Assembly: GCA_028875055.1 (NCBI GenBank)
Contig: JAPPGG010000014.1
Coordinates: 72,722 to 136,721, forward strand
Origin: Chloroflexota bacterium
GTDB lineage: Bacteria; Chloroflexota; Dehalococcoidia; Lucifugimonadales; UBA3495
DNA length: 64,000 nt
Direction: 5' to 3'
Shown: one piece after another, positions 33,482-42,348 of the stretch
Position numbering within the stretch: position 1 is the stretch's first letter
How the letters are laid out: each line of letters starts with the position of its first letter
Made by a program: the position numbers and the translations under genes
The notes under the pieces: model-generated
Told to the model about the DNA's origin: nothing
Database searches by the model: none
Seen by the model: the letters and a program-made list of their open reading frames with translations, nothing else

Positions 33482-34303
33482 ATGACATCTCAGAGCAATT
33501 CCTCATCAAATTACACAATGGGATACAGCGATGAATTCCTGCAATTCCTGGACCGTCGCAACGCCGGCAATAGCGCCGCCTACCTGCTGCCACATCTGGA
33601 ACCAGGCATGCGCCTGCTGGACCTGGGCTGCGGGCCCGGTACCATCACTGTTGGCCTTGCGGCGGCCGTCAGTCCCGGTGAAGTCCACGGAATAGACATG
33701 GAGGAGTCCCAAATAGCCCTGGCCCAATCCGGTGCACAAGCAGGCAACCATGCCAACGCCACTTTCCAGGTCGGAAACGCCCTGTCTCTGCCCTTTGAGG
33801 ACAGCTATTTTGACGTGGTACACGCCCACGCGGTAACCATGCACATACCCGATACTGCTGCCCTCCTGGCAGAAGTCCTGCGGGTGCTGAAGCCGGGCGG
33901 AATCTTCGCCACCAGGGACCTGATTGCCGAGTCCAGTTTCATTGAACCCGGAACGGAAGGACTTCGCGAGGCGTGGACCGTTTTCACCAACTTGATGCGC
34001 GGCAATGGCGCCCACCCCGAGCTAGGCAAGGAGATAAAGGGTATTCTCCTCAACGGCGGATTTGCTGACATACGCTGCTCTGCTTCCTTCGACAGTTATG
34101 GGACTGCCGAGGACCTGGCCTTCTATTACAACTTCATCCTTGACTGGTTCTTTTCCGAGCAACTGATTGAGCGGGTAACCGGACTGGGCATCGCAACCCG
34201 GGAAAAGTTCGATTTCTGGAGAAGCGAACTGGACAGCTGGCAAAGCAGTCCCGCCGCCTTCGGTGCGCTGGCCTTCGGTGAATGCATTGGGCGTAAAGTA
34301 TGA
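33482..34303 (+). CDS. UbiE-like class I SAM-dependent methyltransferase
   Basis: A 273-residue Rossmann methyltransferase. Motif I is LLDLGCGPGTITVGLA, motif II GIDMEESQI, motif III GNALSLPFEDSYFD, and the post-motif strand is VLKPGGIFATRD. AAGGAG lies about 11 bases before the ATG at 33482, so upstream in-frame codons are disfavoured. The C-terminal helical part (SFDSYGTAEDLAFYYNF) is typical of free-standing UbiE/COQ5-like enzymes. It stands alone between divergent genes. The substrate is unknown. Confidence 0.87.
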   Translation: MTSQSNSSSNYTMGYSDEFLQFLDRRNAGNSAAYLLPHLEPGMRLLDLGCGPGTITVGLAAAVSPGEVHGIDMEESQIALAQSGAQAGNHANATFQVGNALSLPFEDSYFDVVHAHAVTMHIPDTAALLAEVLRVLKPGGIFATRDLIAESSFIEPGTEGLREAWTVFTNLMRGNGAHPELGKEIKGILLNGGFADIRCSASFDSYGTAEDLAFYYNFILDWFFSEQLIERVTGLGIATREKFDFWRSELDSWQSSPAAFGALAFGECIGRKV

Positions 34304-34528
34304 GGCTCCAGTGCCGGCATGCCAGTCGTTGGCGAGTCCCGACGGCATGAAGCGGGCTCCCAAAAACAGGAACTGACGGGTCTGAAAACTTGGCATTAGG
34401 CCCCGAAAATGTCTGGGAAAACTGGCATCGGGAAGGTTTGCCCACTGGCACGACGAGTGGAAAACTCTTGCCGGCTGGCCTGCGAGGGAAGAAGGGATAG
34501 AAGGTCAGTGAGCTAATCGTAAGGGGAT

Positions 34529-34602
34529 TGGCTGCCCGGCCTGGGTTCGAACCAGGGCTTACAGCTCCAAAGGCTGACGTGCTACCGCTACACCACCGGG
34601 CA
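34529..34602 (-). tRNA. tRNA-Gln (anticodon TTG)
   Basis: A complete cloverleaf on the minus strand. The acceptor stem TGCCCGG pairs with CCGGGCA, starting with the U1-A72 pair and discriminator G73 typical of tRNA-Gln. The anticodon arm CAGC-CTTTGGA-GCTG gives anticodon TTG. The T arm CCTGG-TTCGAAC-CCAGG is perfect. The 3' CCA is encoded (34529-34531). Confidence 0.95.
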
Positions 34603-34717
34603 AAACTGGGGCGGGAAAGCCTTTCGCGAGACGGAAGCCTGGAAAGGCCAGAAACCAAGTTAACATTCTGACTTCCGCCCCCTTTTCAGTCAAGCGAAAG
34701 GCAAGATCAGAACCGGT

Positions 34718-34725
34718 GTTATAAT
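34718..34725 (+). promoter_or_regulatory. Extended -10 promoter candidate for the nitrilase gene
   Basis: TATAAT at 34720-34725 is preceded by TG one base further upstream (TGTTATAAT), an extended -10. No good -35 is seen. The gene starts 55 bases downstream. Confidence 0.4.
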
Positions 34726-34779
34726 GGCCAGGCAGGCAGACTTGTCAGCCGCAGGGCCCGTATTCTCACTCGGTACACA

Positions 34780-35565
34780 ATGCATATTGCCATGGCCACT
34801 GTTCGCATCGCCCTTCTGCATATTGCGCCCAAAACAAGCCAGGTCGCTCATAATCGCGCCCTGGTTGAGCGGGCCACCCGCTTGGCTGCCGGCGATGGCG
34901 CCAACTGGATTGTGACTCCGGAGCTGTGCATTCCGGGTTACATGTTTATGAAGCAGATCGGTACCGACTGGATCCTGCCGCAACCGGACCCCTGGATGCA
35001 GGGCTATTGCCAGCTGGTGCGCGAACTGGGCGTCACTGTTTTTCTGTCTCATCCTGAAAGAGACCAGGAAACGGACAACCTGTTCAACACGGCCTTCGTC
35101 ATAGCGCCGGATGGAGAAATCGCAGGCAGGCACAGCAAGATCAAGGCATTGCGTGGCGCCGAGGGCTGGTCCACCGCAGGTTCGGTAATCGAGCCCGTGA
35201 GTTGCGACGGCGTCAGCGTTGGCATACTGGTTTGCGCCGACGCTTACAAGAATGAGGTTGCCGAGGTACTGCGGGACAAGGGTGCGCAGATGTACGTTTC
35301 GCCGGTGTCGTGGGGGCCGGGCCAGTGCGCTCCCGATGGCGAATGGGAACAGCGCTCCCTGGACAACGGCCTGCCCATAATAGTGTGCAACCGCTCGGGG
35401 CAAGAGGACGAGGAGCTGGACTATCGCAGGGCAGAGAGCGTGGTGGCCAAGGATGGCATGCGGTTGCTGGAGGCGACATCCGACAGGTCAGTCATCCTCT
35501 CCTTCGACTGGGACCTGGATACCATGACCTGTATTTCCCGGGACTTCGAGCGAATCTATCTCTGA
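34780..35565 (+). CDS. Nitrilase/omega-amidase family carbon-nitrogen hydrolase
   Basis: A 261-residue member of the carbon-nitrogen hydrolase superfamily. The Glu-Lys-Cys triad is visible: Glu in VTPELCIPGY, Lys in GRHSKIKA and Cys in GILVCADAYKNE. The WE-type segment after the Cys differs from classic nitrilases, so this is a branch of uncertain substrate (amidase, N-carbamoylase or similar). ATG 34780 and in-frame ATG 34792 are both possible starts; neither has a strong ribosome-binding site. It converges with ruvX. Confidence 0.85.
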   Translation: MHIAMATVRIALLHIAPKTSQVAHNRALVERATRLAAGDGANWIVTPELCIPGYMFMKQIGTDWILPQPDPWMQGYCQLVRELGVTVFLSHPERDQETDNLFNTAFVIAPDGEIAGRHSKIKALRGAEGWSTAGSVIEPVSCDGVSVGILVCADAYKNEVAEVLRDKGAQMYVSPVSWGPGQCAPDGEWEQRSLDNGLPIIVCNRSGQEDEELDYRRAESVVAKDGMRLLEATSDRSVILSFDWDLDTMTCISRDFERIYL

Positions 35566-35975
35566 CTGTCGCCCTGGGACAGGAACCGTTCCAGGATCAG
35601 AACCGCCGCCAATGCATCCACCTCGCCCCTGGCATTGGACGGACGGTTGCCCGACTCCCTGAGCATTTCTTCCGCCCCCGCAGACGTGAATCTCTCGTCC
35701 ACCACATGCACCTGCAGACTGGTCTGCTTCCTCAGGGCTCGGATGAAACCCTCAGCCAGCCTGGCCTGCTCCCCAATTGCCCCGGATAAAGTGTAGGGCA
35801 TTCCGGCCACAATCCCGTCAACGTCCCGCTCTCCTGCCGCCTGCAACACCCTGTCAATGTCCTGGCGCAAAGTCTTGCGCTCCAGGTAGCCCACGGGAAC
35901 GACCGGAACTCCGGGTTCCCCACCAAGAGCCAACCCAATCCTTCGGTTGCCCAGGTCCAGCGCCAGGTACCTCAC
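35556..35975 (-). CDS. ruvX: Putative pre-16S rRNA nuclease / Holliday junction resolvase-like RuvX (YqgF)
   Basis: A 139-residue RNase H-fold protein of the YqgF/RuvX family, the usual length. Signatures are LALDLGNRRIGLALGG (first catalytic Asp), a GMPYTLSG strand, VVDERFTSAGAEEML, and VDALAAVLILERFL (final Asp). Start GTG 35975 is chosen because the open frame continues 81 codons upstream into alaS in low-complexity Gly/Arg sequence. It lies 11 bases after alaS, a frequent bacterial pairing. The last 10 bases overlap the convergent nitrilase gene. Confidence 0.92.
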   Translation of the reverse strand: MRYLALDLGNRRIGLALGGEPGVPVVPVGYLERKTLRQDIDRVLQAAGERDVDGIVAGMPYTLSGAIGEQARLAEGFIRALRKQTSLQVHVVDERFTSAGAEEMLRESGNRPSNARGEVDALAAVLILERFLSQGDSQR

Positions 35976-35986
35976 GTTGCCTGCCT

Positions 35987-38875
35987 TTATGCCTTGGCGT
36001 TTTCTCTGACCAGCTCCGCCACCCGGTTGAGTGCCTCTCCCAGCTTGTCCGCCTGCCGGCCGCCGGCCTGGGCCATTTCCGGCTGGCCGCCTCCACCTCC
36101 ACCCATTTCCCTGGCGGCAACCCGTACCATGTTGCCGGCGTGCAGTCCCCTCTCGACCAGGTCGGGCGTTACCATTGCCACCAGCAGCGGATTGCCGTTC
36201 ACTACCGCGCCCAGGCAAATCACGCCGCTGGGGACCCGGGTCTTGATGAAATCTCCCATTTCCCGCATGGCCTCAGCGCTGTTTGCCGACGTCCGACCCG
36301 CCACCACCTTTATTCCGCCAATGTCCTGCAATTGTTCAAGCAGCGCTTCCGCTTCCGTTCGCAGGCTACCGCGTTCCAGGGTTGCCAGCCGGCGGCGCAA
36401 CTCCTCAGTATCCTGGATGAAGGTCTCCAGGCGCGCCTCCAGGTCAACCACCGGGGTTTGCAGGCGCCGGGCCAGGGCTTCCAGCCGTTCCGACTGCTCG
36501 ACAAACAATTGTTCAGCGGCCCGCCCGGTGACGGCTTCGATGCGCCTCATACCTCCGCCGATTCCAGACTCGCCGAGGACGAAAAGAGTGCCGACCTGCC
36601 CGGTGGCGCCCACATGGGTACCGCCGCATACTTCAACGCTGAAGGCTTCGCCGTTGGACATTCGTACCACCCTCACGGTGTCGCCGTACCGGTCTCCAAA
36701 GAAGGCCAGCGCGCCGTCCCTGACGGCCTCGGCATAGGTGCTTTCCTGGGTGGAAACCTCCAGGTTCTCCCGAACCTTGGCATTGGCCAGGTTCTGCACC
36801 GCCAACTGCTCATCCGGCGAGAGGGGACCAACGTGACTGAAGTCAAACCGGAGCCGGTCGGGCGCAACCAGCGAACCGGCCTGCCTGACGTGCGGCCCCA
36901 GTACTGAACGGAGCGAGGCGTGCAACAGGTGAGTGCCGCTGTGGTTGCGGGCGGCGTCCAGGCGGCGTCCGATGTCGACTCTGGCCGACACCTTCTCCCC
37001 CAGCGAAATATCCCCGGTTTCCACCACTCCCCGGTGGACGATAAGTCCGGCCACGGGACTCTGGGTGTCCTCGACTCGCACAGTACCGTTGGGGCCGGAG
37101 AGCAGGCCCTGGTCGCCAACCTGGCCTCCGTTCTCAGCATAGAAGGGAGTGCCTTCCAGCAATACTTCCACGGACTGCCCCTGGGTCGCGTGGCCCGCAG
37201 CCACGTTGTCCACCAGCAAGGCAGCAATCTGGGTTTCCCTCTCCAAATGCTGGTATCCGACGAAATGGGTGGCATCGATTCCGAGGTTTTCGTATGCGGT
37301 CAGCATTTCCATCGCGCCGGAAAAACCCTGGCTGGACCGCGACTGTTCCCGCTGGGACTCCATTTCCAGTTCAAAACCCTCGGTATCTACCTCGAGACCC
37401 TGCTCCCGGGCCATTTCAGCGGTCAGTTCCGGCGGAAACCCATAAGTGTCGTAAAGCACGAATGTCTCTTTGCCGGTGACTGCCGAACCCCACCCTTCAA
37501 TCAAGGCGGTCCTGGAGTCGGCACCGGAGGCGCCAGTCTCCGCAGCCTCGACCAGGTATTGTCTCGCCAGTTGGGCCCCCATATTCACCGATTCGTTCCC
37601 GCCCAGGTGATCGGATGGCAAAGCCGTGGCAAAACTGGTGGACTGGACAACCGGCTCCCGTTCTGCCAGGGCGAGCTGGCGATAGATCACCATTCCCCGC
37701 AATATGTCGTTGCCCCGCTCGAAGGTCCGGCTGAACCGCTCCTCCTCCAGCCCGATTACCCGGAGAATGAACTCGCCGTTTTCATCCAGTTCCCGGTACA
37801 CCGGGGCGAAACGCTCCAGTACAACCCCGGCTACCTGGGTCAGAAATGGCTGGGCCAGTCCCAGGCGGCGGCCGTACCGAATGGCCCTCCTGATTACCCG
37901 GCGCAGAACGTAGCCCCGGCCTTCATTCCCCGGTACAACGCCATCCCCTATCAAGAAGCAGGCGGCCCTGGCGTGTTCCGCCACAACCCGCAGGGCATAG
38001 TCCGTGTCCCGGTCACTTCCGTACTCTTTCCCGCTCAGATCGCAAGCCTTGTCCACTATCGGGCGAAAAATGTCGGTCTCATAGACGTTGGGTTTGTTCT
38101 GCAGCACCGCCGCCGCGCGCTCCAGCCCCATGCCCGTATCGACGCTGGGCGCTGGCAGCGGCGTACGGTTGCGTTCCGGGTCCTGGTAGAACTGCATGAA
38201 TACCAGGTTCCACAATTCAACAAATCTCTCGCAGTCGCAATTGGGGTGGCACCCGGGAATGTCCTGCGTCTCACCGGTCTCCCGTTCCCGGAGAAAAATG
38301 CCGGTCAACTCGTCGGGGACCACCATCAGTCCGCACCCTTTCTCCGCTCCTCCGTCATAATGGATTTCGCTGCAGGGCCCCGTGGGACCCTCCGTTCCGG
38401 CTGGTCCCCACCAATTATCGCTGTCCCCGTAACGATAAATCCGCTCTTCCGGCACTCCAATATCATTCTTCCAAAGGGCAAACGCCTCATCGTCATCCAG
38501 GTGAATGGTTACGTACAGTCGTTCGGTTGACAGTCCGAACAAATTTGTCACCAGCTCCCAGGCAAAGGCAATTGCATCCTGCTTGAAGTAGTCGCCAATG
38601 CTGAAATTTCCCAGCATTTCGAAAAATGTCAGGTGCTTGTGGTCTCCCACCTCGTCAATGTCGGTGGTCCGGAAACTCTTCTGAAAGCTGGTCATCCTGC
38701 GGTTGGGAGGGGTTTGCTCGCCCATGAAGAAAGGCTTGAAGGGAACCATGCCCGCGCTGGTAAAGAGGAGAGTCGGGTCGCCCGCGGGAATTAGGGATGC
38801 GCTGGGCATGTGCAGATGCCCCTCGCCTTCAAAGAACCTGATGTAAGAACTCCTGATTTCGTCGCCGGTCATCAA
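35987..38875 (-). CDS. alaS: Alanine--tRNA ligase (long form with internal insertion)
   Basis: A class II synthetase with an editing domain, 962 residues against about 875 in E. coli. The N terminus (SYIRFFEGEGH) and motif 2/3 regions are normal, as are the editing-site HSGTHLLH and CGGTHVGATG zinc ligands and the C-Ala Gly-rich helix ending GGGGGGQPEMAQAGG. About 60 extra residues lie between the ERG motif near 387 and YDTYGFP at 475; the normal gap is about 25. Start is ATG 38875. The strong promoter at 38945-38973 precedes it. ruvX is downstream in the same operon. Confidence 0.95.
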   Translation of the reverse strand: MMTGDEIRSSYIRFFEGEGHLHMPSASLIPAGDPTLLFTSAGMVPFKPFFMGEQTPPNRRMTSFQKSFRTTDIDEVGDHKHLTFFEMLGNFSIGDYFKQDAIAFAWELVTNLFGLSTERLYVTIHLDDDEAFALWKNDIGVPEERIYRYGDSDNWWGPAGTEGPTGPCSEIHYDGGAEKGCGLMVVPDELTGIFLRERETGETQDIPGCHPNCDCERFVELWNLVFMQFYQDPERNRTPLPAPSVDTGMGLERAAAVLQNKPNVYETDIFRPIVDKACDLSGKEYGSDRDTDYALRVVAEHARAACFLIGDGVVPGNEGRGYVLRRVIRRAIRYGRRLGLAQPFLTQVAGVVLERFAPVYRELDENGEFILRVIGLEEERFSRTFERGNDILRGMVIYRQLALAEREPVVQSTSFATALPSDHLGGNESVNMGAQLARQYLVEAAETGASGADSRTALIEGWGSAVTGKETFVLYDTYGFPPELTAEMAREQGLEVDTEGFELEMESQREQSRSSQGFSGAMEMLTAYENLGIDATHFVGYQHLERETQIAALLVDNVAAGHATQGQSVEVLLEGTPFYAENGGQVGDQGLLSGPNGTVRVEDTQSPVAGLIVHRGVVETGDISLGEKVSARVDIGRRLDAARNHSGTHLLHASLRSVLGPHVRQAGSLVAPDRLRFDFSHVGPLSPDEQLAVQNLANAKVRENLEVSTQESTYAEAVRDGALAFFGDRYGDTVRVVRMSNGEAFSVEVCGGTHVGATGQVGTLFVLGESGIGGGMRRIEAVTGRAAEQLFVEQSERLEALARRLQTPVVDLEARLETFIQDTEELRRRLATLERGSLRTEAEALLEQLQDIGGIKVVAGRTSANSAEAMREMGDFIKTRVPSGVICLGAVVNGNPLLVAMVTPDLVERGLHAGNMVRVAAREMGGGGGGQPEMAQAGGRQADKLGEALNRVAELVRENAKA

Positions 38876-38944
38876 TGCAGTTCACCTGTCCGGATGATTA
38901 GGGGTTTGTATCTGTTTCCGGGTAACTCGGAGGCAGCAAACTGG

Positions 38945-38973
38945 ATTGTATGTCAGCCCCCCGGTAGCGTCAA
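38945..38973 (-). promoter_or_regulatory. alaS promoter
   Basis: On the minus strand TTGACG (38973-38968), exactly 17 bases, TACAAT (38950-38945). Predicted start near 38938, about 63 bases before the alaS ATG. Confidence 0.7.
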
Positions 38974-39114
38974 TTGGAGATTGCTCGGCAAGCAGGGTTC
39001 AACGCCTGGGGGTGTATGACCGTTTCTCCCCTCAAGGACAAGTCCTTCGCGCCCACTGGCAACCTGACCGCCGCCGGTTGCATGGAACACCTGCTGAACT
39101 GAAGCGCTCACGCC

Positions 39115-39143
39115 TTGACCCTGTTTTGCGGTGACTTTACAAT
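39115..39143 (+). promoter_or_regulatory. Promoter of the SWIM mini-protein gene
   Basis: TTGACC (39115-39120), 17 bases, TACAAT (39138-39143). Near-consensus. Transcription would start near 39150, about 58 bases before the ATG. Confidence 0.72.
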
Positions 39144-39207
39144 TTATACAAGGCTTCATCTGGGTGCTATGGATGCCCGAGGCTGAAGAGGAATTTTGGA
39201 GGATTGA

Positions 39208-39477
39208 ATGAATTCGAGCTTCATCGGGAAGATAGACAAGGCCAAGAAATACGCCGAAGAGAAGGAACGCGTCAGGATTAACACATTCCACGCCACATTT
39301 GAGGGGAACCACAACACCTACGAGGTGAAGTTCGAGTCCGGCGAGTGGAACTGCCAGTGCCTGTTCTTCCATACCAGGGGCGTATGCAGCCACACTATGG
39401 CCTTGCAGCGAATCCTCGATGACGTTCTGGCTGTTGGCGAGAAGGTTGAAGAAGAGGTTCAGGTAGCCAATCCTTAA
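39208..39477 (+). CDS. SWIM-type zinc finger mini-protein
   Basis: An 89-residue protein with a complete SWIM zinc motif, Cys49-x-Cys51-x8-Cys60-x-His62 (WNCQCLFFHTRGVCSH). SWIM domains bind zinc and mediate DNA or protein contacts in larger proteins such as SWI2/SNF2 ATPases; here the domain is nearly the whole protein. The first 40 residues form a charged helix plus strands (KIDKAKKYAEEKERVRI). GGAGG lies 6 bases before ATG 39208. It has its own strong promoter and terminator, so it is a monocistronic, probably well-expressed gene. Function unknown. Confidence 0.85.
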   Translation: MNSSFIGKIDKAKKYAEEKERVRINTFHATFEGNHNTYEVKFESGEWNCQCLFFHTRGVCSHTMALQRILDDVLAVGEKVEEEVQVANP

Positions 39478-39524
39478 GCGTCGCAACAATTGCGACACAG
39501 GTTCCAGCAGGTCGGAAATATCAA

Positions 39525-39560
39525 GGGCCGGGAGTTCAATGACTCCCGGCCCTGGTTTTT
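39525..39560 (+). terminator. Intrinsic terminator of the SWIM gene
   Basis: An 11-bp perfect stem (39525-39535 with 39542-39552), loop TCAATG, followed by TGGTTTTT. A smaller hairpin GTCGCAA/TTGCGAC lies upstream at 39480-39496. Confidence 0.88.
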
Positions 39561-39623
39561 GCGGCAATCCATTGATCCGGTTCGGATCTGGCCTTGTCTT
39601 ACAACGCCTGTTTCACTGGAAGT

Positions 39624-40868
39624 CTACCCTTCATACTTCTTGAACACCAGGCAAGCGTTCTGCCCCCCAAACCCGAAGGCATTGGACAGAACCACCCCCA
39701 CTTGCTGGACCCTGGCCTCATTTGGAACGTAGTCCAGGTCACAGTCCGGGTCGGGAGTCGTGTAGTTGATCGTCGGGTGTATTTTCCCGGAAGTGATGGT
39801 CTTGATGCATGCCGCCGCTTCCAGGGACCCGGAAGCGCCCAGGGCATGGCCAATCATGGACTTGGTAGAACTTATCGGAATGCGGTAGGCCCTTTCACCG
39901 AATAGTCGCTTGATGGCCACCGTCTCCACTGCGTCATTCAGCGGGGTGGAGGTGCCGTGGGCGTTGATATATTCCACCTCGTCGGTACCCACGCCGGCGT
40001 CATGCAGCGCCCGGCGCATGGCCTCCGCGGCGCTGCTCCCGGTTTCCTCAGGCTGTACCAGGTGACCGGCGTCGGCGGTGCAGCCAAATCCGGCCAGTTC
40101 GCCCAGAATATCGGCTCCCCGGTCCAGGGCATGCTCAAGAGATTCCAGGGTCAATATCACGGCGCCCTCCGAGGGGACGAAACCGTCCCGGTCGGCGTCA
40201 AAGGGCCGGCTTGCTTCTTGCGGAGCATCATTGCGAGTACTCAGAGCTCGCATTACGGCAAATCCCGCCAAACCCAGCTGGCTGATTCCCGCCTCCGCTC
40301 CCCCCGCAAATACGACGTCAGCCTCACCATGTTGAATCAGGCGCAGGGCCTCTCCCATCGCCTGGTTGGACGCGGCACACGCGGTGGTAGCTGTTGAGTT
40401 GGCCCCCTTGGCCCCCAGGTAATGGCTGACGTTGGCTGCCGCCATATTGGGCAATACCATAGGGAAAAAGAAGGGGGACATTCTCATGCCCCCTCGGGAG
40501 GCCAGGATGCGGCAATTTTCCTCCAGCGTGGGAAACCCACCGTTCCCATTGCCAATCACGACGCCAACCCGGTAGGGGTCACTCCAGTCCAGCTTGCAAC
40601 CAGAAACTTCCGCCGCCTGCAGGGCGGCGGCCACTGCCAGCTGGGAGAACCTGGCCATTCGCCGTGCTTCCCGTGCCGGCACAAATTGCACCGGGTCGAA
40701 ATCCGATACCTCCCCGGAAATCTGGCAGGGATAATCGGTGGGGTCGCACAGGGTCATGGGTCCAATACCTGACTGTCCCGCTGCCAGGCTGTTCCAGAAC
40801 TCTTCCGCCGATTGCCCCAAAGGGGTTATTGCGCCAATTCCGGTTATTACCGCTCGCTTCTTGCTCAC
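39624..40868 (-). CDS. fabF: 3-oxoacyl-ACP synthase II (copy 1)
   Basis: A beta-ketoacyl-ACP synthase II of 414 residues that elongates acyl chains with malonyl-ACP. The Cys-His-His triad is in STATTACAASNQA, NAHGTSTPLND and GHALGASG. The thiolase-fold N terminus (RAVITGIGAITPLG) and the C-terminal FGFGGQNACLVF are canonical. It ends the leftward SDR-folC-fabF operon, 87 bases after folC. A second, clearly different fabF lies at 46989-48233. Confidence 0.94.
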   Translation of the reverse strand: MSKKRAVITGIGAITPLGQSAEEFWNSLAAGQSGIGPMTLCDPTDYPCQISGEVSDFDPVQFVPAREARRMARFSQLAVAAALQAAEVSGCKLDWSDPYRVGVVIGNGNGGFPTLEENCRILASRGGMRMSPFFFPMVLPNMAAANVSHYLGAKGANSTATTACAASNQAMGEALRLIQHGEADVVFAGGAEAGISQLGLAGFAVMRALSTRNDAPQEASRPFDADRDGFVPSEGAVILTLESLEHALDRGADILGELAGFGCTADAGHLVQPEETGSSAAEAMRRALHDAGVGTDEVEYINAHGTSTPLNDAVETVAIKRLFGERAYRIPISSTKSMIGHALGASGSLEAAACIKTITSGKIHPTINYTTPDPDCDLDYVPNEARVQQVGVVLSNAFGFGGQNACLVFKKYEG

Positions 40869-40955
40869 TTTGATATCCAGGGTTTCAGGTCTTTTCAGGA
40901 GATAACCTTTCAGTACCCCAAAATGGTGGCGCCGGTCGGGGTATGTCGCCGTACA

Positions 40956-42344
40956 TCACCTGAGGTCAGGCGGCAGCAAGTCCGGGTACAGTTCCGGCTC
41001 AATTCCCAGGGCTTCTTCTCTTGCCTCGGCTGCCACGAAAAGCGAACCCGTAACCAGGATCAGGTCGTTGGGGCCGGCTTCACCCCTGGCAAGCTCCAAA
41101 GCCTGGGACACGGTGTCCGATTGACCAGTGCGTTGGATCCCCGCCTGGCGCATCAAATCCGCCAGCGCTTTGGGCGCCATCGAACGGGGATGCCGGGACC
41201 GGGTTGCGATCACCATGTCCGCCTCCGGACTCAATGCTTCGGCCATTCCACCTACGCTCTTGTCCCTGGAAAAGCCTGCCACTACCAACAGCCGGTCATA
41301 CTGGAAATAACGGCGCAGCGAGTGCAGCATAGTCTCCATGGAATAAACGTTGTGGGCTCCATCAGACACCATCCACGGGCGCCGGTCCAGTACTTCCAGG
41401 CGGCACGGCCAGCTGACCTGGGCCAACCCTTTCCGGATGCTGCGATCCGAAATTTGCCAGCCCTTGCCCATGAGAACTTCGGCAATACCCACGGCTGTCG
41501 CGGCATTTTCCAGTTGGTGGCTTCCCAGCAGAGGTATCTTGACCCTATAGCTGCCCAGCCGGCCGTGAATCAGAGCGGATTGCCCGTTGGCATCTGCCTC
41601 TATCAATTCCCAGGTCAGGTCCTCGCCCACTTGTACCACCGGCGCCCCCTTCTCTTTGGCGGCATCCAATACCACCGCCAGCGCTTCGGGTCGCTGTGGA
41701 CCGACAACCACTGGAATCCCTTGCTTCAGAATACCGGCTTTCTCGCCCGCGATTTCTTCCAGCGTGTCTCCCAGGATAGCCATATGGTCCATGCTGATGG
41801 ACGTTATCGCACAAACTTCGGGTCTCAGGACATTGGTCGCGTCCAGTCTGCCGCCCAGGCCTACTTCTACGGTCTGCAACTCCACCCCTTCGCTGGCAAA
41901 GCACTGGAAAGCCATGGCCGTCATGAACTCAAACAGCGTCACCGCCCCCAGGTCGGTTTCCTGTTCCAGCCTGCCTGCAACAGGCGCCAGCAGGGCCACG
42001 AGTTCGGCAAAGCGCCCCTCATCCACAGGGGCTCCATACAGGCGGATGCGTTCCCGAAAGGTGTGCAGGTGAGGCGACGAATAGAAACCAGTACGGTAGC
42101 CGGAAGCGGCAGCTATCGCATCGACCATCGCCGCCGTAGAACCCTTTCCCTTGGTCCCTGCGATGTGGACCGCGGGTGTCGCCAGGTGAGGGTTGCCCAG
42201 CGACTCCAGGAACCCGGTCACACGGCGCAAATCGTAAATCCGCTTCTGGCGCGGAAGGAAGGGAGTTTGCCTTTCGTGGTCCACCAGGGCCAGCAAATAA
42301 GCAACAGCCTCTCCATAGTCCGCAATGGATGGCAAAGCTTTCAC
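40956..42344 (-). CDS. folC: Folylpolyglutamate/dihydrofolate synthase
   Basis: A Mur-ligase-family enzyme of 462 residues that adds glutamate to folates and usually also makes dihydrofolate. Signatures are HIAGTKGKGSTAAM (P loop), FYSSPHLHTFRERI, EVGLGGRLDATNVL, GSHQLENAATAV and WMVSDGAHNVYS. The length is slightly above the 420-440 residues common in bacteria. It starts four bases after the SDR stop and so is translationally close to it. No other folate gene is in the window. Confidence 0.95.
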   Translation of the reverse strand: MKALPSIADYGEAVAYLLALVDHERQTPFLPRQKRIYDLRRVTGFLESLGNPHLATPAVHIAGTKGKGSTAAMVDAIAAASGYRTGFYSSPHLHTFRERIRLYGAPVDEGRFAELVALLAPVAGRLEQETDLGAVTLFEFMTAMAFQCFASEGVELQTVEVGLGGRLDATNVLRPEVCAITSISMDHMAILGDTLEEIAGEKAGILKQGIPVVVGPQRPEALAVVLDAAKEKGAPVVQVGEDLTWELIEADANGQSALIHGRLGSYRVKIPLLGSHQLENAATAVGIAEVLMGKGWQISDRSIRKGLAQVSWPCRLEVLDRRPWMVSDGAHNVYSMETMLHSLRRYFQYDRLLVVAGFSRDKSVGGMAEALSPEADMVIATRSRHPRSMAPKALADLMRQAGIQRTGQSDTVSQALELARGEAGPNDLILVTGSLFVAAEAREEALGIEPELYPDLLPPDLR

Positions 42345-42348
42345 CGGC

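Larger units (their letters stand above)
38876..39207. other. Divergent intergenic region between alaS and the SWIM gene
   Basis: No gene or T-box is seen. It contains two strong, oppositely directed sigma-70-type promoters, listed separately, whose -35 elements are about 140 bases apart. Confidence 0.6.

Noticed and set aside
36920-38530. A 536-codon rightward ORF
   Set aside because: It is antisense to alaS; high-G+C codon use keeps the complementary frame open.
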